From Gonocerus acuteangulatus (lineage: Eukaryota > Arthropoda > Insecta > Hemiptera > Coreidae): a DNA stretch of 64,000 bases. The position numbers and the translations under genes are program-made. The notes below the pieces were generated by a model, which ran no database searches, was not told the origin of the DNA, and saw nothing but the letters and a program-made list of their open reading frames with translations. The DNA lies in assembly GCA_946811695.1 (NCBI GenBank), contig OX328125.1:101728533-101792532 (forward strand). Direction: 5' to 3'. Positions 13,596 through 25,421 of the stretch are shown here, piece by piece. The first letter of the stretch is position 1, and every line of letters starts with the position of its first letter.

Positions 13596-15203
13596 TCAAG
13601 CATTTGCTTGTTTACCTTCTTCCGTGGATTCGTCGTGTTTGCAAGCAAGTTGAGCCAAGAATTCGATGATAGTTCTCGTCGGTCGTCCAGACATTCCTTT
13701 CCGTAGATAGGAATAAGTTTCCCCGTCCGACAAGTTCACTCCATATGTATCAAGATGTATCCAATCTACGGGCGGTACGAATTCCTTCAAGAAGGCTGCG
13801 CAAGTACACGGTGCTCCTGGTGACTGGTAGAGATCCTGGACGTCAGCGCCGGGATGTGCAGTCACCTTGTTACTAAAGTGTTTCCAGAGGGGCATTCTCC
13901 AGATCCTGTCACCCGTATGAATACTAGCAATTCTCATCATGTCATAAAGTGCATCGCTATTCGTAAATACACCAACCGCTGGAGGCCCCAAAAAGTCCAA
14001 CATTTCTGGACATAACGTTCCTACGTCTAGAATAAACTTGGGATTGAACATAACCGAATATGAGAGCGCATCGGTGAGTGATATTCTGCCGTCAAAGTCA
14101 GTATTTTCGACTAATATAGTTTTTCCATTTTTTGCTTTTATAATGTCTCCCGGCTTCATAGCGCAGGTTCCTGGAAGGTTTTCGTAAAGTGGCAAAAGTC
14201 CCCTTATGTTGATCGGAAGCTGAAGCGCCGATACCGCCCTGCACGCTCCAACCACTGCAGCTGCCCCGGCCATGTCACCTCTCATGTTCTTCATCTTATC
14301 GCAAGGTTTCAGGCACAAGCCACCGCTGTCAAAGGTTACACCCTTTCCAATCAGAACAATAGGCGCAACATCGGGCTCACAGCCATAATAACTCACCTCT
14401 ACAAATATAGGCGGTTCGCAGGAGCCTCGAGCTGCTGCGAGAAATGCTTCCATTTGCATGATCTTTGCCCAGTTTCTTACCTTCACCTCTACGTTGACGC
14501 CTGCTTTACAGAGTATTTCAACCGCCGACTGTGCGAATGATATCGGTGTCAGTAGGTTAGCTGGTGTTTCGCAAAGCTGCCGGGCCAGATTTTGAGCTGC
14601 AGCCTTCTGTAATCCAATCTGCCATCCGGTGTAGTCGCAGTCATTGAACAGTTCGATTCTCGGAATGAACTTGTGTTTGGCATAATTTTTCAATTCCTGG
14701 AAAACCCAAACACCCAAAGCAGCCCCTTCAGCGGCGGATTCAGCATGCCCAAAACTTTCAACGTAAGCAGTCCTAATGTGGATACTCTGCAAAGCCCTTA
14801 CACCCGAAGCTGCGGCCATCCTTATCGATTCCTTTCTTTCGTCCATTTGTTCAGAGTCAAGATACGATTGACAAGAATCGCCAATTCCTACAACGACTAC
14901 GGCAGAAAATTTCTTTTCTAAACCATAAAATATTCGTGTCTCACCTTTTTTTGGAACTGGTCCCGAAAGCCTAAGAATCTCGGTCAGCTTACCGTCCACT
15001 TTTTTGTCGTATTCTTCGGCGGCTTTTGTGAAAGTCTTCTCTTGCCCGTGAATATCTGCATCTTCATTGAACACTCCAAGTACTAAACCAGTCAACTCAT
15101 TACTGTCACCAGCGCAATTTAAAAATCTTTTTTGTACGCGGTTACTCATGAGAGATACCTTATCAAGCATCCAGAAACTTGTTTTGAATAATGAAGAAAT
15201 CAT
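13596..15203 (-). CDS. M17 leucyl aminopeptidase, intronless, altered active-site motif
   Basis: A 535-residue protein of the cytosol aminopeptidase (M17) family, which are hexameric metalloenzymes removing N-terminal residues. The catalytic domain occupies about 200-520. The metal- and substrate-binding residues are largely kept: K287 and D292 in GKGVTFDSGG, K299, D310 in MRGDMAG, and D369. The normally invariant NTDAEGR is NTDFDGR (369-373), so a metal-ligand Glu is Asp, and the C-terminal H-DIAG region reads HLDTYG. The N-terminus (1-30) is basic and Ser-rich with few acids, compatible with mitochondrial import. Lack of introns beside multi-exon neighbours suggests a retrocopy. Insects carry testis-specific S-Lap/loopin paralogues with eroded metal sites that serve as sperm mitochondrial components; this gene fits that group, by inference. 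The ORF is intact. Confidence 0.92.
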   Translation of the reverse strand: MISSLFKTSFWMLDKVSLMSNRVQKRFLNCAGDSNELTGLVLGVFNEDADIHGQEKTFTKAAEEYDKKVDGKLTEILRLSGPVPKKGETRIFYGLEKKFSAVVVVGIGDSCQSYLDSEQMDERKESIRMAAASGVRALQSIHIRTAYVESFGHAESAAEGAALGVWVFQELKNYAKHKFIPRIELFNDCDYTGWQIGLQKAAAQNLARQLCETPANLLTPISFAQSAVEILCKAGVNVEVKVRNWAKIMQMEAFLAAARGSCEPPIFVEVSYYGCEPDVAPIVLIGKGVTFDSGGLCLKPCDKMKNMRGDMAGAAAVVGACRAVSALQLPINIRGLLPLYENLPGTCAMKPGDIIKAKNGKTILVENTDFDGRISLTDALSYSVMFNPKFILDVGTLCPEMLDFLGPPAVGVFTNSDALYDMMRIASIHTGDRIWRMPLWKHFSNKVTAHPGADVQDLYQSPGAPCTCAAFLKEFVPPVDWIHLDTYGVNLSDGETYSYLRKGMSGRPTRTIIEFLAQLACKHDESTEEGKQANA

Positions 15204-15660
15204 TTTTAGTAAATTGTGTTCTAAAAATGAGAAAATGTGTCTTTAAACTGAAAATTTTGAATTGAATATTTTAATTAGGTTGTGTACTAAGCAAGTAAAT
15301 GAACTGTACTGGCATTTATTTTACACATGTGAATTAAATTTACAATGTTTTAAACATCGAAGATTAATTATTAAATTAAAAAATAAGGTTATTATCATTA
15401 GCAACAATTGACGATTTTTTTAAGAAAAATCATTTAAGTGTTTCTCAGCCATAGTCAAATACTTTGAAGTCCCCTTATGCCTTCCTAAACTTCAGAAATC
15501 AAACTATACCTAATTGACAGAATCATATTTTCCATATATCAAATAGTTAGGTCTTTATTTCAATTTGAATCCCCTTTTTTGATAAAAACAGATTTTCTTT
15601 CGTTCACAATGCGTCTTCGAATCCTGCTAGGAAAGCTACTTATCCTGTTTTTGTTTTTTT
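15204..15660. other. 5' flank of the aminopeptidase
   Basis: AT-rich upstream region of the minus-strand gene. No promoter motif that I would defend. Confidence 0.3.
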
Positions 15661-16085
15661 TGCCAAATACATTTTTCTACTATAGGCAATTACAAAAATA
15701 ACAATAAATAAAATCAGACAAAAATAACAGTTCAAATAAACGAATCCTACTACTTCAAAGTTTTAAACACTTATTTCTCCATATTTGACCATCCCATAAA
15801 AAATTGCTTAAGAACCATGGTAGAGAATTTAGTAAGTACTGTTATATTTTTCTCGAAAACGGTTACAGATATCGCCTTAAAATGGTTTCATTGGCTTTTC
15901 TAGGTCAAAGAATCTATAAAAGGTGTACCTTCAAGTTAGGAAAGGAAAAGCCCGATGCGCAACGATTTTTTTCGCGCGAATTTCACCCATAAAACCGTGT
16001 TTCGTGAGGCAGATTCTGCTGGTTAACGAACACGACCTTTCAAATTAGACAAAGTATTTTTGTACCAAATTTCATCAATATCATA
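15661..16085 (+). repeat. HINE-1 body fragment
   Basis: Contains the family blocks ACACTTATTTCTCC, TAGAGAATTTAGTAAG, TCTCGAAAACGGTTA, TGCTGGTTAACGAAC and TTTTTGTACCAAATTTCATC. Both termini are missing. Confidence 0.5.
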
Positions 16086-17246
16086 CAGACTATATATATA
16101 AACACACACACATACGCATTAGTGCCACCTTGCACTGGAATTTTTAATGCATGTCTATCCCCCACCACACTACCAACCTTCAAGTCTCAGATATCACTAC
16201 ATGTTATCCATACATGTTTCAAACAGCTGTAATGTTTAATAATTATTTCGTCAAATTTAATATTATTCCTAAGGGAGATGTGTCCCATAATAACAATAAG
16301 AAATTTCCATTTAATTTCATTAGAGGCCATAATTAGGCTTAACATTTTTCCGATTTCATTCAAACGTTTGCGTTCATTATGAAGCGTAAAAATAATTTTT
16401 TGCACTTTAACAGAGATTTCTTCTCCTTCGGGCCCTTTGAGTAACTGATATTAAAACCACTCGAGTCAAAGGCATAAGGCACCACATCATTCTGCAGGAT
16501 ATAGAGTTAATGCCTTCAAAGTTTTATAGGCGATAGTAAAGAAATCAGGTGTTCCAATACTTTTTATGCATAGAATATAGTATATATAATGCATCTGGCA
16601 TGAGGAACTTGACTCAAATCCCCCACTCGGCAAATTAATTTTCTAGACTTAAAGATTTATTTTTTATTCTCATCCTAAATAACATCCTAAACTATAATCC
16701 TAAATAACATTCTTTCCCTAAATTAAATTTCATATTACACATTTCTTTTATTCATGTATTACCTTAAAAAGACCTCCCAAGTAGGTAAGAATTGAATAAA
16801 ACAATTTTTAATATATAATTTAATTGATGGAAGCATTATTATTTAGAATTATTCTTAAAAAAATAAACTAATTTACGTTATTTGATTTACAAAAACAATA
16901 ATTTTTTTAAGAAAATCCCCTGAAGAGAAGTGAAGGAAGCAGGAAACATATCGGACAAAAAAAAATATAAAAAAGGTGTGCCCCTTTATCAAACCTAACG
17001 CTTCAAAAGAAATAAGAAGAATGTTTAATATATATTGGTTCATTCCCCAGAAGAATTTAAAATTACATACAAACACACACTCAAAAAAATGCACACACTT
17101 TTGTAATCTTAAGGTGAGGGAAGAAGCATGCTTAGAAACTTATGAATGTGGTAGAGAATTTATGTTTAATAGATAACAGTCTGAAATTTATTAAAACATA
17201 TATTTAAATTAAATAAAATGTAAAATTATAAGTTTAATTAAAAATA
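16086..17246. other. Unassigned intergenic stretch, 3' flank of C9orf85 homologue
   Basis: AT-rich without a recognisable gene. A minus-strand AATAAA (plus TTTATT at 17187-17192) lies about 55 bases past the stop of the C9orf85 homologue and is a plausible polyadenylation signal. Confidence 0.35.
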
Positions 17247-18181
17247 TCAAGTTTCATCACTGTTGTCTTCTTCAGATCCTCCGCCCTGGTCTTCGCCTTA
17301 AAAGAAAAAAAAACAACTTTAATTATTAGTAGAAAATTATGGTGTATATGTGTTTATAAATAATATAAACTCATTATTATAGCTGACATTTTATCAAATG
17401 AATTCACAGTAATTCTGAGCAATTAGGAGGAGCACCCATTAAATATTTAAATTCAGTGGAAGATTTGGTTTCGGTTGTTTTTAAATATATCATTTTTTAT
17501 TATTTTTGCCTGACATGTTTTGTGCATTTTAGAACCTCTTCAGTTGCACTTCTATAACAATATTAATCCTTTGTACTTTAGAAATAGAAAAAGTTTTTGT
17601 TGATCCAATAAAAATAATTATTGTTCCCTATATAATAATACAAAAAATAAAACATTTATCTCATTCCTAACGTGTTGGTCTATTGGTCACCAACTACTCC
17701 GAATCTAGGTGTGCAATACTAATTCAGGGATTAAAAATATGGAAGCATATTATCAGATGAGAAATTATGTGGGAAAATGTTAAAAACAATAATCTATTGA
17801 TAAGATATGAAAACAAAACGTGGCCTTACATTCTGCTAATCTCTGCGATGAAGGGATTTCTGATATTTCATTTTCATTTTTACCACACTTAGGACAAACT
17901 TTCAATTTACCAGCACAACCTGCACACATAATTCTGTAGGAGAGAACAACTGTTTTTTTATCACATTTCACACAGGTTTTGGGATTTTTCAGTAGCTTGT
18001 ATTTCTTGTACTTGATCCTCCATTCCAGAATACTTTTGCAGTGAATACAAACATCTGATATTTCTAAAGAGTTAAGAAACTTTGTCTTGGGCGTTTTGTC
18101 ATGAAGATCATTCTTAAATGCTCTACTGTTTTGGTGTTTTTGAGGGCGAGTCCTATTAATATTTCCTTTTTGAGAACTCAT
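17247..18181 (-). CDS. C9orf85 homologue (DUF2039 zinc-ribbon-like protein), two exons
   Basis: Exon 1 is 18181-17830 and exon 2 is 17296-17247. The donor GTAAGG and the acceptor TTTTAAG close in phase 1, giving a 133-residue protein with an acidic Glu/Asp/Ser C-terminus. The start MSSQKGNINRTRPQKHQN and the block LEWRIKYKKYK are hallmarks of the conserved eukaryotic C9orf85 family. Four CxxC pairs (CIHC, CVKC, CAGC, CPKC) suggest two zinc ribbons. The molecular function of the family is not established. Exon 1 read-through past the donor adds an unrelated tail, which I exclude. The gene looks complete. Confidence 0.88.
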
Positions 18182-18839
18182 TCCTTATATAATGAAAAAT
18201 AATACTAAAATATGCAACTGTCTATCTCAATCACAGAAATAACTTCACATTTTCTATAAGAAAAGGTAATTGTAATTCACACCGAGTAATTGGACAAAAC
18301 AAATGTGAATTGTACGGTATTTGAAGACTTGATTTCGCTCTTAGTAAATATAAATGCGCTAAACTGCAATGACAACAACAACACGTGCTTTTATTATCTA
18401 GAAAACCTGAAGTAAGCTCATCTCGAGGAAAGGTTATTCTAAAAAATTACAGCGAGGCTGGAGTAGCTAAAGCGTCGAAGAGAGTAGCAAATCAATTTTA
18501 AATAATACAGGTCGACGTATATATTGTAACATTGATAAAGCTCGTTTATTATGAGTTTTTTACTTGTCGGAGAGCTGGTAAAGCACATTTCATGAAGTGT
18601 TTTATTTACCTTGAAATTTTGCTATAGTGCATCCCTTCTGCATTCTATCAGCTTGATTGTTTGTTTCTATCACGTTTAAAGAAAAATATAAAATATCATA
18701 TCCAATAAATATCAACTCCCCGATGTTGAATAAATCCAGGAGATAATTTTAGTCATCTAATTGTGCGATTCATTTTAGAGTCACAAGCTAAATTTATGTC
18801 CAAGTAAGTTAAAACAAAAAGGCTATATTTTATATATTG
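18182..18839. other. 5' flank of the C9orf85 homologue
   Basis: Probably contains the minus-strand promoter, but I see no defined element and no ORF of note. Confidence 0.3.
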
Positions 18840-19940
18840 GGTAAATGTGAAGACGCGGGGTCTCCAAACGTTTGATCGTTTTGAAATGTTGCACTATAAC
18901 GTGCACTAAACACGAATTCGTTAAAAAAAAAAAAGCTCGCTCTCCACTAGGAAAGAAGTTATGAAGAACTAAAGTTCACTGTTGTGCGGGTTCTGAAAGG
19001 TAATGTAACCTTTCAGCCCCCCCCCCCCTGAAATTTTGATTTGATCGGTAAAAATTTCATAAAACCCTTAAAAATAAATTAAATAAGATCATTTAGTTCA
19101 TAAAACATATTATATTTTGGGTGTAATAGCGTTTAAGGCCAACGGCCACAGCCACGTTGAATGCACCGGTTTCCGCAGATCACCGAAGTTAAGCAACGTC
19201 GGGCGTGGCCAGTAGCTGAATGGGTGACCGACCACGTGCTGTTGGCATTATAGAAAAGGGCGGCAACCTGTAGACAGCCCGACGTTAATAGCCCTAATGT
19301 TGATACGCCGTTAAACACACACACAAAAAAAAAAAATAGCGTTTAAGTTGGCTAAAACTCTTCCAAGATCTAAGTTGTTAGTATTCCATACACCGGAAAT
19401 GGTCTCAGCCCCCCCCCCCGAAATTTTCCCAGCCTCCCCCCGAAATTATTTTCTATATACGCCCATGCAACATGCCCATGCGCGGGTATGGAAAAGTCCG
19501 TAATAAGGATGTCTAATTGAAATTTACCATATTAGAATTCTATGAATTTTAGCGAGTTGGACTGACTAGAGTTTTGATATCTTCTTAAGCGAGCGTAGCG
19601 AGCGGAAATGCACAGCACGTGTGCCCATAAGCGACATGTTACGACAGGTGAGGACTCCCAAATTTTCAATGATTTGTGAATAAATAGTTTATTAACATTT
19701 CAAATAACAGTTCTTTGTGTGTGCCATCTTACAACTCCGCGCATGCGCACGTTTACAAATACGTTGTTTACGTCAGCTTTCAGAACCCGCACAACAGTAA
19801 ACTTTAGTGCTTCATAACTTCTTTCCTCGTGGAGAGCGAGCTTTTTTTTTTTAACGGATTCGTGTTTAGTGCATCAAAATACGTTAGAGTGCATCATTTC
19901 AAAACGATCGGTGTGGAGACCCCGCGTCTTCACATTTACA
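18840..19940. mobile_element. Fold-back element, 8-bp target duplication ATATATTG
   Basis: Arms 18841-18999 and 19777-19939 are inverted copies of about 160 bp with a few mismatches. The outer ends are GTAAATGTGAAGACGCGGGG and its complement. The octamer ATATATTG flanks both sides (18832-18839 and 19941-19948). The interior holds a 5S-derived SINE (19138-19334) and C-runs. There is no transposase. Arm sequence is related to the elements at 24746-25276 and 63831-64000. The 8-bp duplication suggests hAT-superfamily mobilisation. Confidence 0.75.
19138..19334 (+). repeat. 5S rRNA-derived SINE (SINE3-type)
   Basis: Begins with a 5S-rRNA-like head (GCCAACGGCCACAGCCACGT, then CACCGAAGTTAAGCAACGTC and TGGGTGACCG, so the internal pol III control region is largely kept). 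The head lacks about 10 bases near its end. Then come a core (AAAAGGGCGGCAACCTGTAGA), a hairpin tail and an A-rich end. The 13-bp target duplication AATAGCGTTTAAG is at 19125-19137 and 19335-19347. A second copy is at 60738-60968. It is not a functional 5S gene because the head runs into the SINE body. Confidence 0.9.
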
Positions 19941-20000
19941 ATATATTGTTTCTTCTATCAACGCATCAAACTTCTGTGGATGTGACGATACAGCTTTTGC

Positions 20001-20002
<2 letters not shown>

Positions 20003-20076
<74 letters not shown>
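20003..20076 (+). repeat. 74-base poly(A) tract
   Basis: Uninterrupted run of A beginning at GCGT, outside the fold-back element's right end. It may be the tail of a heavily 5'-truncated retroposon; I see no clear target duplication. Confidence 0.8.
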
Positions 20077-20078
<2 letters not shown>

Positions 20079-21183
20079 ATAAAGGGAAGTGGCAGGAAAA
20101 AACATTCGCGGTGATTCTTTTCGAAACCTATAACATATTTTTTTCAGAAATTAGGAAACACAAGTCCTTTAATCAGCCTACCTAAAAGCTCATGCCCATT
20201 GTACATAGATAAGTCTACACACCAAAGTAACCACCTGTCGAAGACTTCACATTCGAGGAGCTGCACCACTTGGTTTGGAGCAGGACTCTTCTTTTTGGCC
20301 AATGACGACTGGATTAGTAAAGCATGGAAGGTGAGTGGGTGCCATCTTAATAGGATATTTTAACCCTTAATAGTATATAAATTCTAATAAAAGCAAATAT
20401 ATAGAGCTAATAATCTTCAATATTAGCGTCTATATTTTTAAGTGTTAGACATACATAATATAAATACTATCATAAGATTGTGACCCTTTCTTCTCAATAA
20501 TATATTTTAAAATGACAGAAGGTCATATATTTAAAAACTTCAACTTTTTATTAGCATTATGTTCAATTTTAAGCCGCCAAACCTAGGAGCTACCGCCAGG
20601 GGCGTTCCTGTATGCGTCAGAGTAGCTGTATCCGGTATTCTGCGTTTTTATGGCTGTTGTATCCTATTGATTCGGACGAGGAGGGCTAAAGGACAATTGT
20701 TGAAGGCCTCAATAAATAAAAACTATTCACTCAGATTGTGATTGTACCTGCTAACATTATTCTTTTCACTTTTTTGCAAATAATTCACTTCAAATGTTCA
20801 AAATGTATTCTCATTCTCATCATTTTAGGAAGGGGAAGAAATGTTAATCATACGTATATTACTAGATATATAGTATATTATGGTCAATATTTCAAGATGG
20901 ATTTTTTCTAAATATATCACTATTCTTCTTTAATATTTTCACTTAATTTATTTTAATATTTTATTAAGAAGAAATATGTTTTCATCGTTTGAAAACTAGC
21001 CTCTAAAATGAGAATCACCATATAGAAGTGATAGCAGCTGCATCAATTCCTCGAAGCTGACATGTACATCTTTGGACACTGGGAAACCTGCTTTTCAACT
21101 GTAACCTTTCCGCGGGGAGGTTTCTATTGTAGTGTATTTTGTTTTTGTTATCCTTCTTGTCTGTTGAATTAAGTTCTACAAAA
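20077..21183. other. 5' region of DNAJC17
   Basis: No confident gene. A short open stretch at about 20236-20330 ends at a good donor (AAGGTGAGT) and might be an exon or 5' UTR exon, but I recognise no family. Another short ORF at 20559-20741 is followed by AATAAA-like sequence and is also unrecognised. Confidence 0.3.
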
Positions 21184-24100
21184 ATGGAGAAAATTGAAAA
21201 TATAAGGGATTTAGACCTGTACGAAATATTAGAAATTGAATCTTCTGCTACTACTTCAGAAGTATGGACAGTAGAGTTAATTTATTAGTTTATAAATAAA
21301 AATATAATTGTTAATCAACTATTTGATTAATGTTTTTACAATTATGAATGAGGACCAAATTACATTTCTTAATATGTATTTATTTTTAGGTAAAGAAAGC
21401 TTATAGGAAGAAAGCTTTAAAATGTCATCCTGATAAGAATCCCGATAATCCTAATGCTGCAGAACTTTTTTTGGAACTATCGAAAGCTTTGGAAATATTA
21501 GTTGATGAGCAAGCCAGGGTGAGTACGTTTTTCCTCTTTGTTGCTACATCAACATTGCCCAGACTATAAATAGTTAAGATTTTTAATGGATTGATGTTAA
21601 TCCAATTTATGGTAATATATAATTGAGAGCAATAAACATTTTCTCTCTTTTTTACATTTAACATTTTTGTGTATTAATGTGAGACTATCTTATTCATTTT
21701 AGATATTCTTTTCTCAGGAACACCTACATTTTTTAGCAAGAATTTACCTATTCCTCTTCAATAGTAGGATCTTGTTGCTCCCCAGGGAGGCATCAAAAAT
21801 GATATTAGGTAGCTGATTTCACTTTTCCCTGTCTACATTATGCAAGGTGAAATAAGAATTTGGAAGATCTGGAAATTTTACTTTGAATTCTTTCTTAGTG
21901 TTTTAGGAATAAAATACTTGATTCTAATCAATTTTTTAAAAATGTTTTACAACTTTTTCCTAATTTTTTATTGACGTGTGTATTATATTTTTCAACTATC
22001 TGTATGTTCGTGAAATCAAATATTTGATTTAGTTTTATGGCATGATTCGGGAGGTTCAAGTTTGTTTTGTATGCGTGTATGATATAGGAGAATTGAATCA
22101 AACCTGATTTAATAATTCAAAACGGATTGAGTTGTAATTATTATTAAATTTTAACGTCCATTTATTATTAATTAACTACGAATCAGAGTTGTAATTATTT
22201 CAACACATTTGATATTCTTCTACTCTAAGGTTTTTTTTTTTTTTAGGGTTTAATTTCTTAGGAATAATCTAGTTATGTTAGAAGTAGACTTTTTTAAAAA
22301 ATAAAAAAATAAGTATCTGAACACATTTGATATTCATCCACTCTACGGTATAGACATTTTAGTTATGTTAGAAGTAGGCATTATTTAAAAAAAAAAAAAA
22401 AAAAAAAAAAAATCTGTAGAATCATCGCAATTTTAATGGGTAGATAACCCATCAAAAGCTAAATACATTTTTTTACCAAAAATGTACTCAGGCAACGTGT
22501 CATAGAACTGTCTCAGCCAGATAAATTCGTGCTTAAAATTCAATTTTAGAACTGTTGGTTTCATTCTTTTGTCAGTTTTCACCACTTTCTTCTTTCAGTT
22601 TTTTATTTTTAAAAATAAGTTTATAAATGTAACTAGACTGAACAAATGAAAATGAAGTTCTTTCTTTCATTTTCTTGCTTGCCCAAGCTAGGAAATCAAG
22701 AGGATTCATGTAGATTCAATTAAAGTGGGCGATAGTTAGTATCCTCTGACACATTGGAACCATTATAGACAGAAATGTCACATTTCCTGTCACAGTTTTA
22801 CGCTTCTAGCAAAAGAGATGAACATGATATAGACTTATGTTATTTTTATTTTTTACAAAAACTGTCATCTATGCATATAATAAAATTCTAATGCATCGCT
22901 GTCTGTATGTGGATGATATATGGGGAAAAAATACTATTGGGGCCTTTATCGATGCAATAATACCCAAAACAATGACTTTTAAAATTTTTGTCTGTACACG
23001 CTAATCTCAGAAACGGCATATCCGATTTAGTTGCAGTTTTCACTAATATATTGTGATAAGCTTCACTTAACATTTAGTATTTGTTTCATGAACTATCGTT
23101 AACATGATACATACCAGAGCTTTTTGTTTTTTCGTCACGGAACTTGGTATAAAGTATTCCCCTAGCAAATGATTGGAGGGGGGTTTACTCCGGACCCAAA
23201 GTAGTTATTCACCCATATCGGCCGCAATTATTCTTGTATTGCAAGAAAACTAGGTATTCGTTGTGGACATATTAATAGAAAAATACGTTGTAAAAATAAA
23301 CTAAATCAGTTCATTAGGAGGGAGGGTTTACTCTGGACCCTAATTACCATTTTGCCACTGCCAGCCGTAATCTATCTGTACATATAATAAAATTCTAATA
23401 GAGCACTGTCTGTACATGGAATATATATGGGAAAAAATAGTATTGGGGGCTTTTATCAACGCAATAGTACCCAAAACAATGATTTTAGGAATTTGGGTCT
23501 ATATGTCTGCTGTCCCTAAGGGTCTGCTTAGTGGCTCTGTCACGTTTTAGGAATCCTAGGAGCCTGTATGGTTGATCCCCGATGGCTATTCATCAAATTT
23601 CCTGTATAGTGATTACTGTAAAGTAGATTTTTTTTTAAATACCCATACGACGGGGTTTATAATCCAAAATAAACCAAAAGATATGTCTAAAAATGCAGCC
23701 TTAAGTCACTATCCATGCAGACAAACTCGTGGGCACAGCTAGTTGTTAATAAAAACCTTCTTTGATAAAAAAAGTAATTCATTGGTTTTATGTATTTAAT
23801 AAGAACATCACAGACTGTGGGGTTTTTGTAGCCTATTTGTATATGTACTTAAATAAATTTGTTTTAATTATACATTTTATTATTTAATTTTTAGGCAGCT
23901 TATGACAAGGTGTACAATGCAAAGAAAGCTGCTAAAATTCGCACGCAAGAATTAGATTCTCGGAGGAAAAAATTAAAGGAAGAGTTAGAAGCTAGAGAAA
24001 GACAAGCAAGCTATGAATCGTCTATGAGGTTCGGAAATAAAAGTGCTGAAGAAAAACTAGCCGTAATTATGAATAATTTTGTTCCTTTATAAATAAGTGT

Positions 24101-25356
24101 ATACTTTGAAAAAAAAAAAAAAATTATAGTTCAAATTAATCTCTCATCACATTTCAGGCTGAGATCGAGAGGCTGAGGAAAGAGGGATCGAGGCAGCTGA
24201 AGGAAGAAATGGACTACATAAAGCAGAAAATCCTCGAGGAAAGACAGCTGATGACAGGAAATGCAGATCCTTCATTATACAGGCTTAAAGTTAAATGGAA
24301 GAGCGATAAGGACGACGAAACAAATGGAGGATATAACACCGAGAATTTGGTGAAGATGTTTTCCAAGGTACATATTTTTTATTAGGTTTTTATTTATTTT
24401 TCACAAATATTATACTACAGTAGAATCTCGCTTGTCCAAACTAATTTGGACCAAACCCTGTTACGATTGCTGGAAATTTGAAATTAAGCAGGGGTTTGGC
24501 GTATAATGCTATATGCTGAAATTAAGTATTCTAGTACACTAAGATAACTTAGTGCCTAGCCATTCCAAAGATACTCGGTCGTAGCCTGTGGAGGGTGTCT
24601 AGCCGATCCGAAGATACCTGGTTGTATTATTTTAGTGGTTAATTATATTAAGACAAACCTTCCCCTGCAATTGCCACGTCATAAACAAAAATGAGTTTTG
24701 ACGTGATCATTTTAGAGGAAGGTTCATTTCAATGCAATTAGGCTGGGTAATTCTGAGCGAAATCTGTCCAGACTCCAATCTTCATGAAACTTTGTATACT
24801 TATTCATTTTAACCTAATTAAGAATAAAAACGTAAAAAAAAGCTGGCGGTAACAACTAGAACAGTATTTATTAAGGACTAAAGTTGACTGTTATACAGGC
24901 TATAAACAAGTTGTATCATAACATTACGAGCTGTATCATAACAATGTAAAATGTGAAAAAAAATTAGTCATTTGTGACATTTTTTTCATGTTTTTATTCT
25001 TAATTGGGTTGAAATGAATAAGTATACAAAGTTTTAGGAAAATCGGTGTTGGGTCAATTCTGGCTCTCCCAATTTGACATTCCTCCGCGTGTTTACAAAT
25101 ACTTTGTTTACATCAGCTTTTAACCTGTATAACAGTCAACTTTAGTGCTTAATAAATACTGTTCTAGTCGTTACCGCCAGCTTTTTTTACGTTTTTATTC
25201 TTAATTATGTTAAAATGAATAAGTATACAAAGTTTCATGAAGATCGGAGTCTGGGCAGTTTTTGCTCAGAATTACCTTAGGCTGTATTTCTAGTGTAGTG
25301 GGTATTTTGACTCCTGAAGAGGCGAGAAACATGTAGAGCTGAGTTGAATAAATAAT

Positions 25357-25421
<65 letters not shown>

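Noticed and set aside
19138..19260. 5S rRNA gene
   Set aside because: The head is shortened near its end, continues into SINE core and tail, and is bounded by a retroposon target duplication.
25310..25327. Second hammerhead ribozyme
   Set aside because: CTGAAGA and GAAAC are present, but almost no stem II can form between them.
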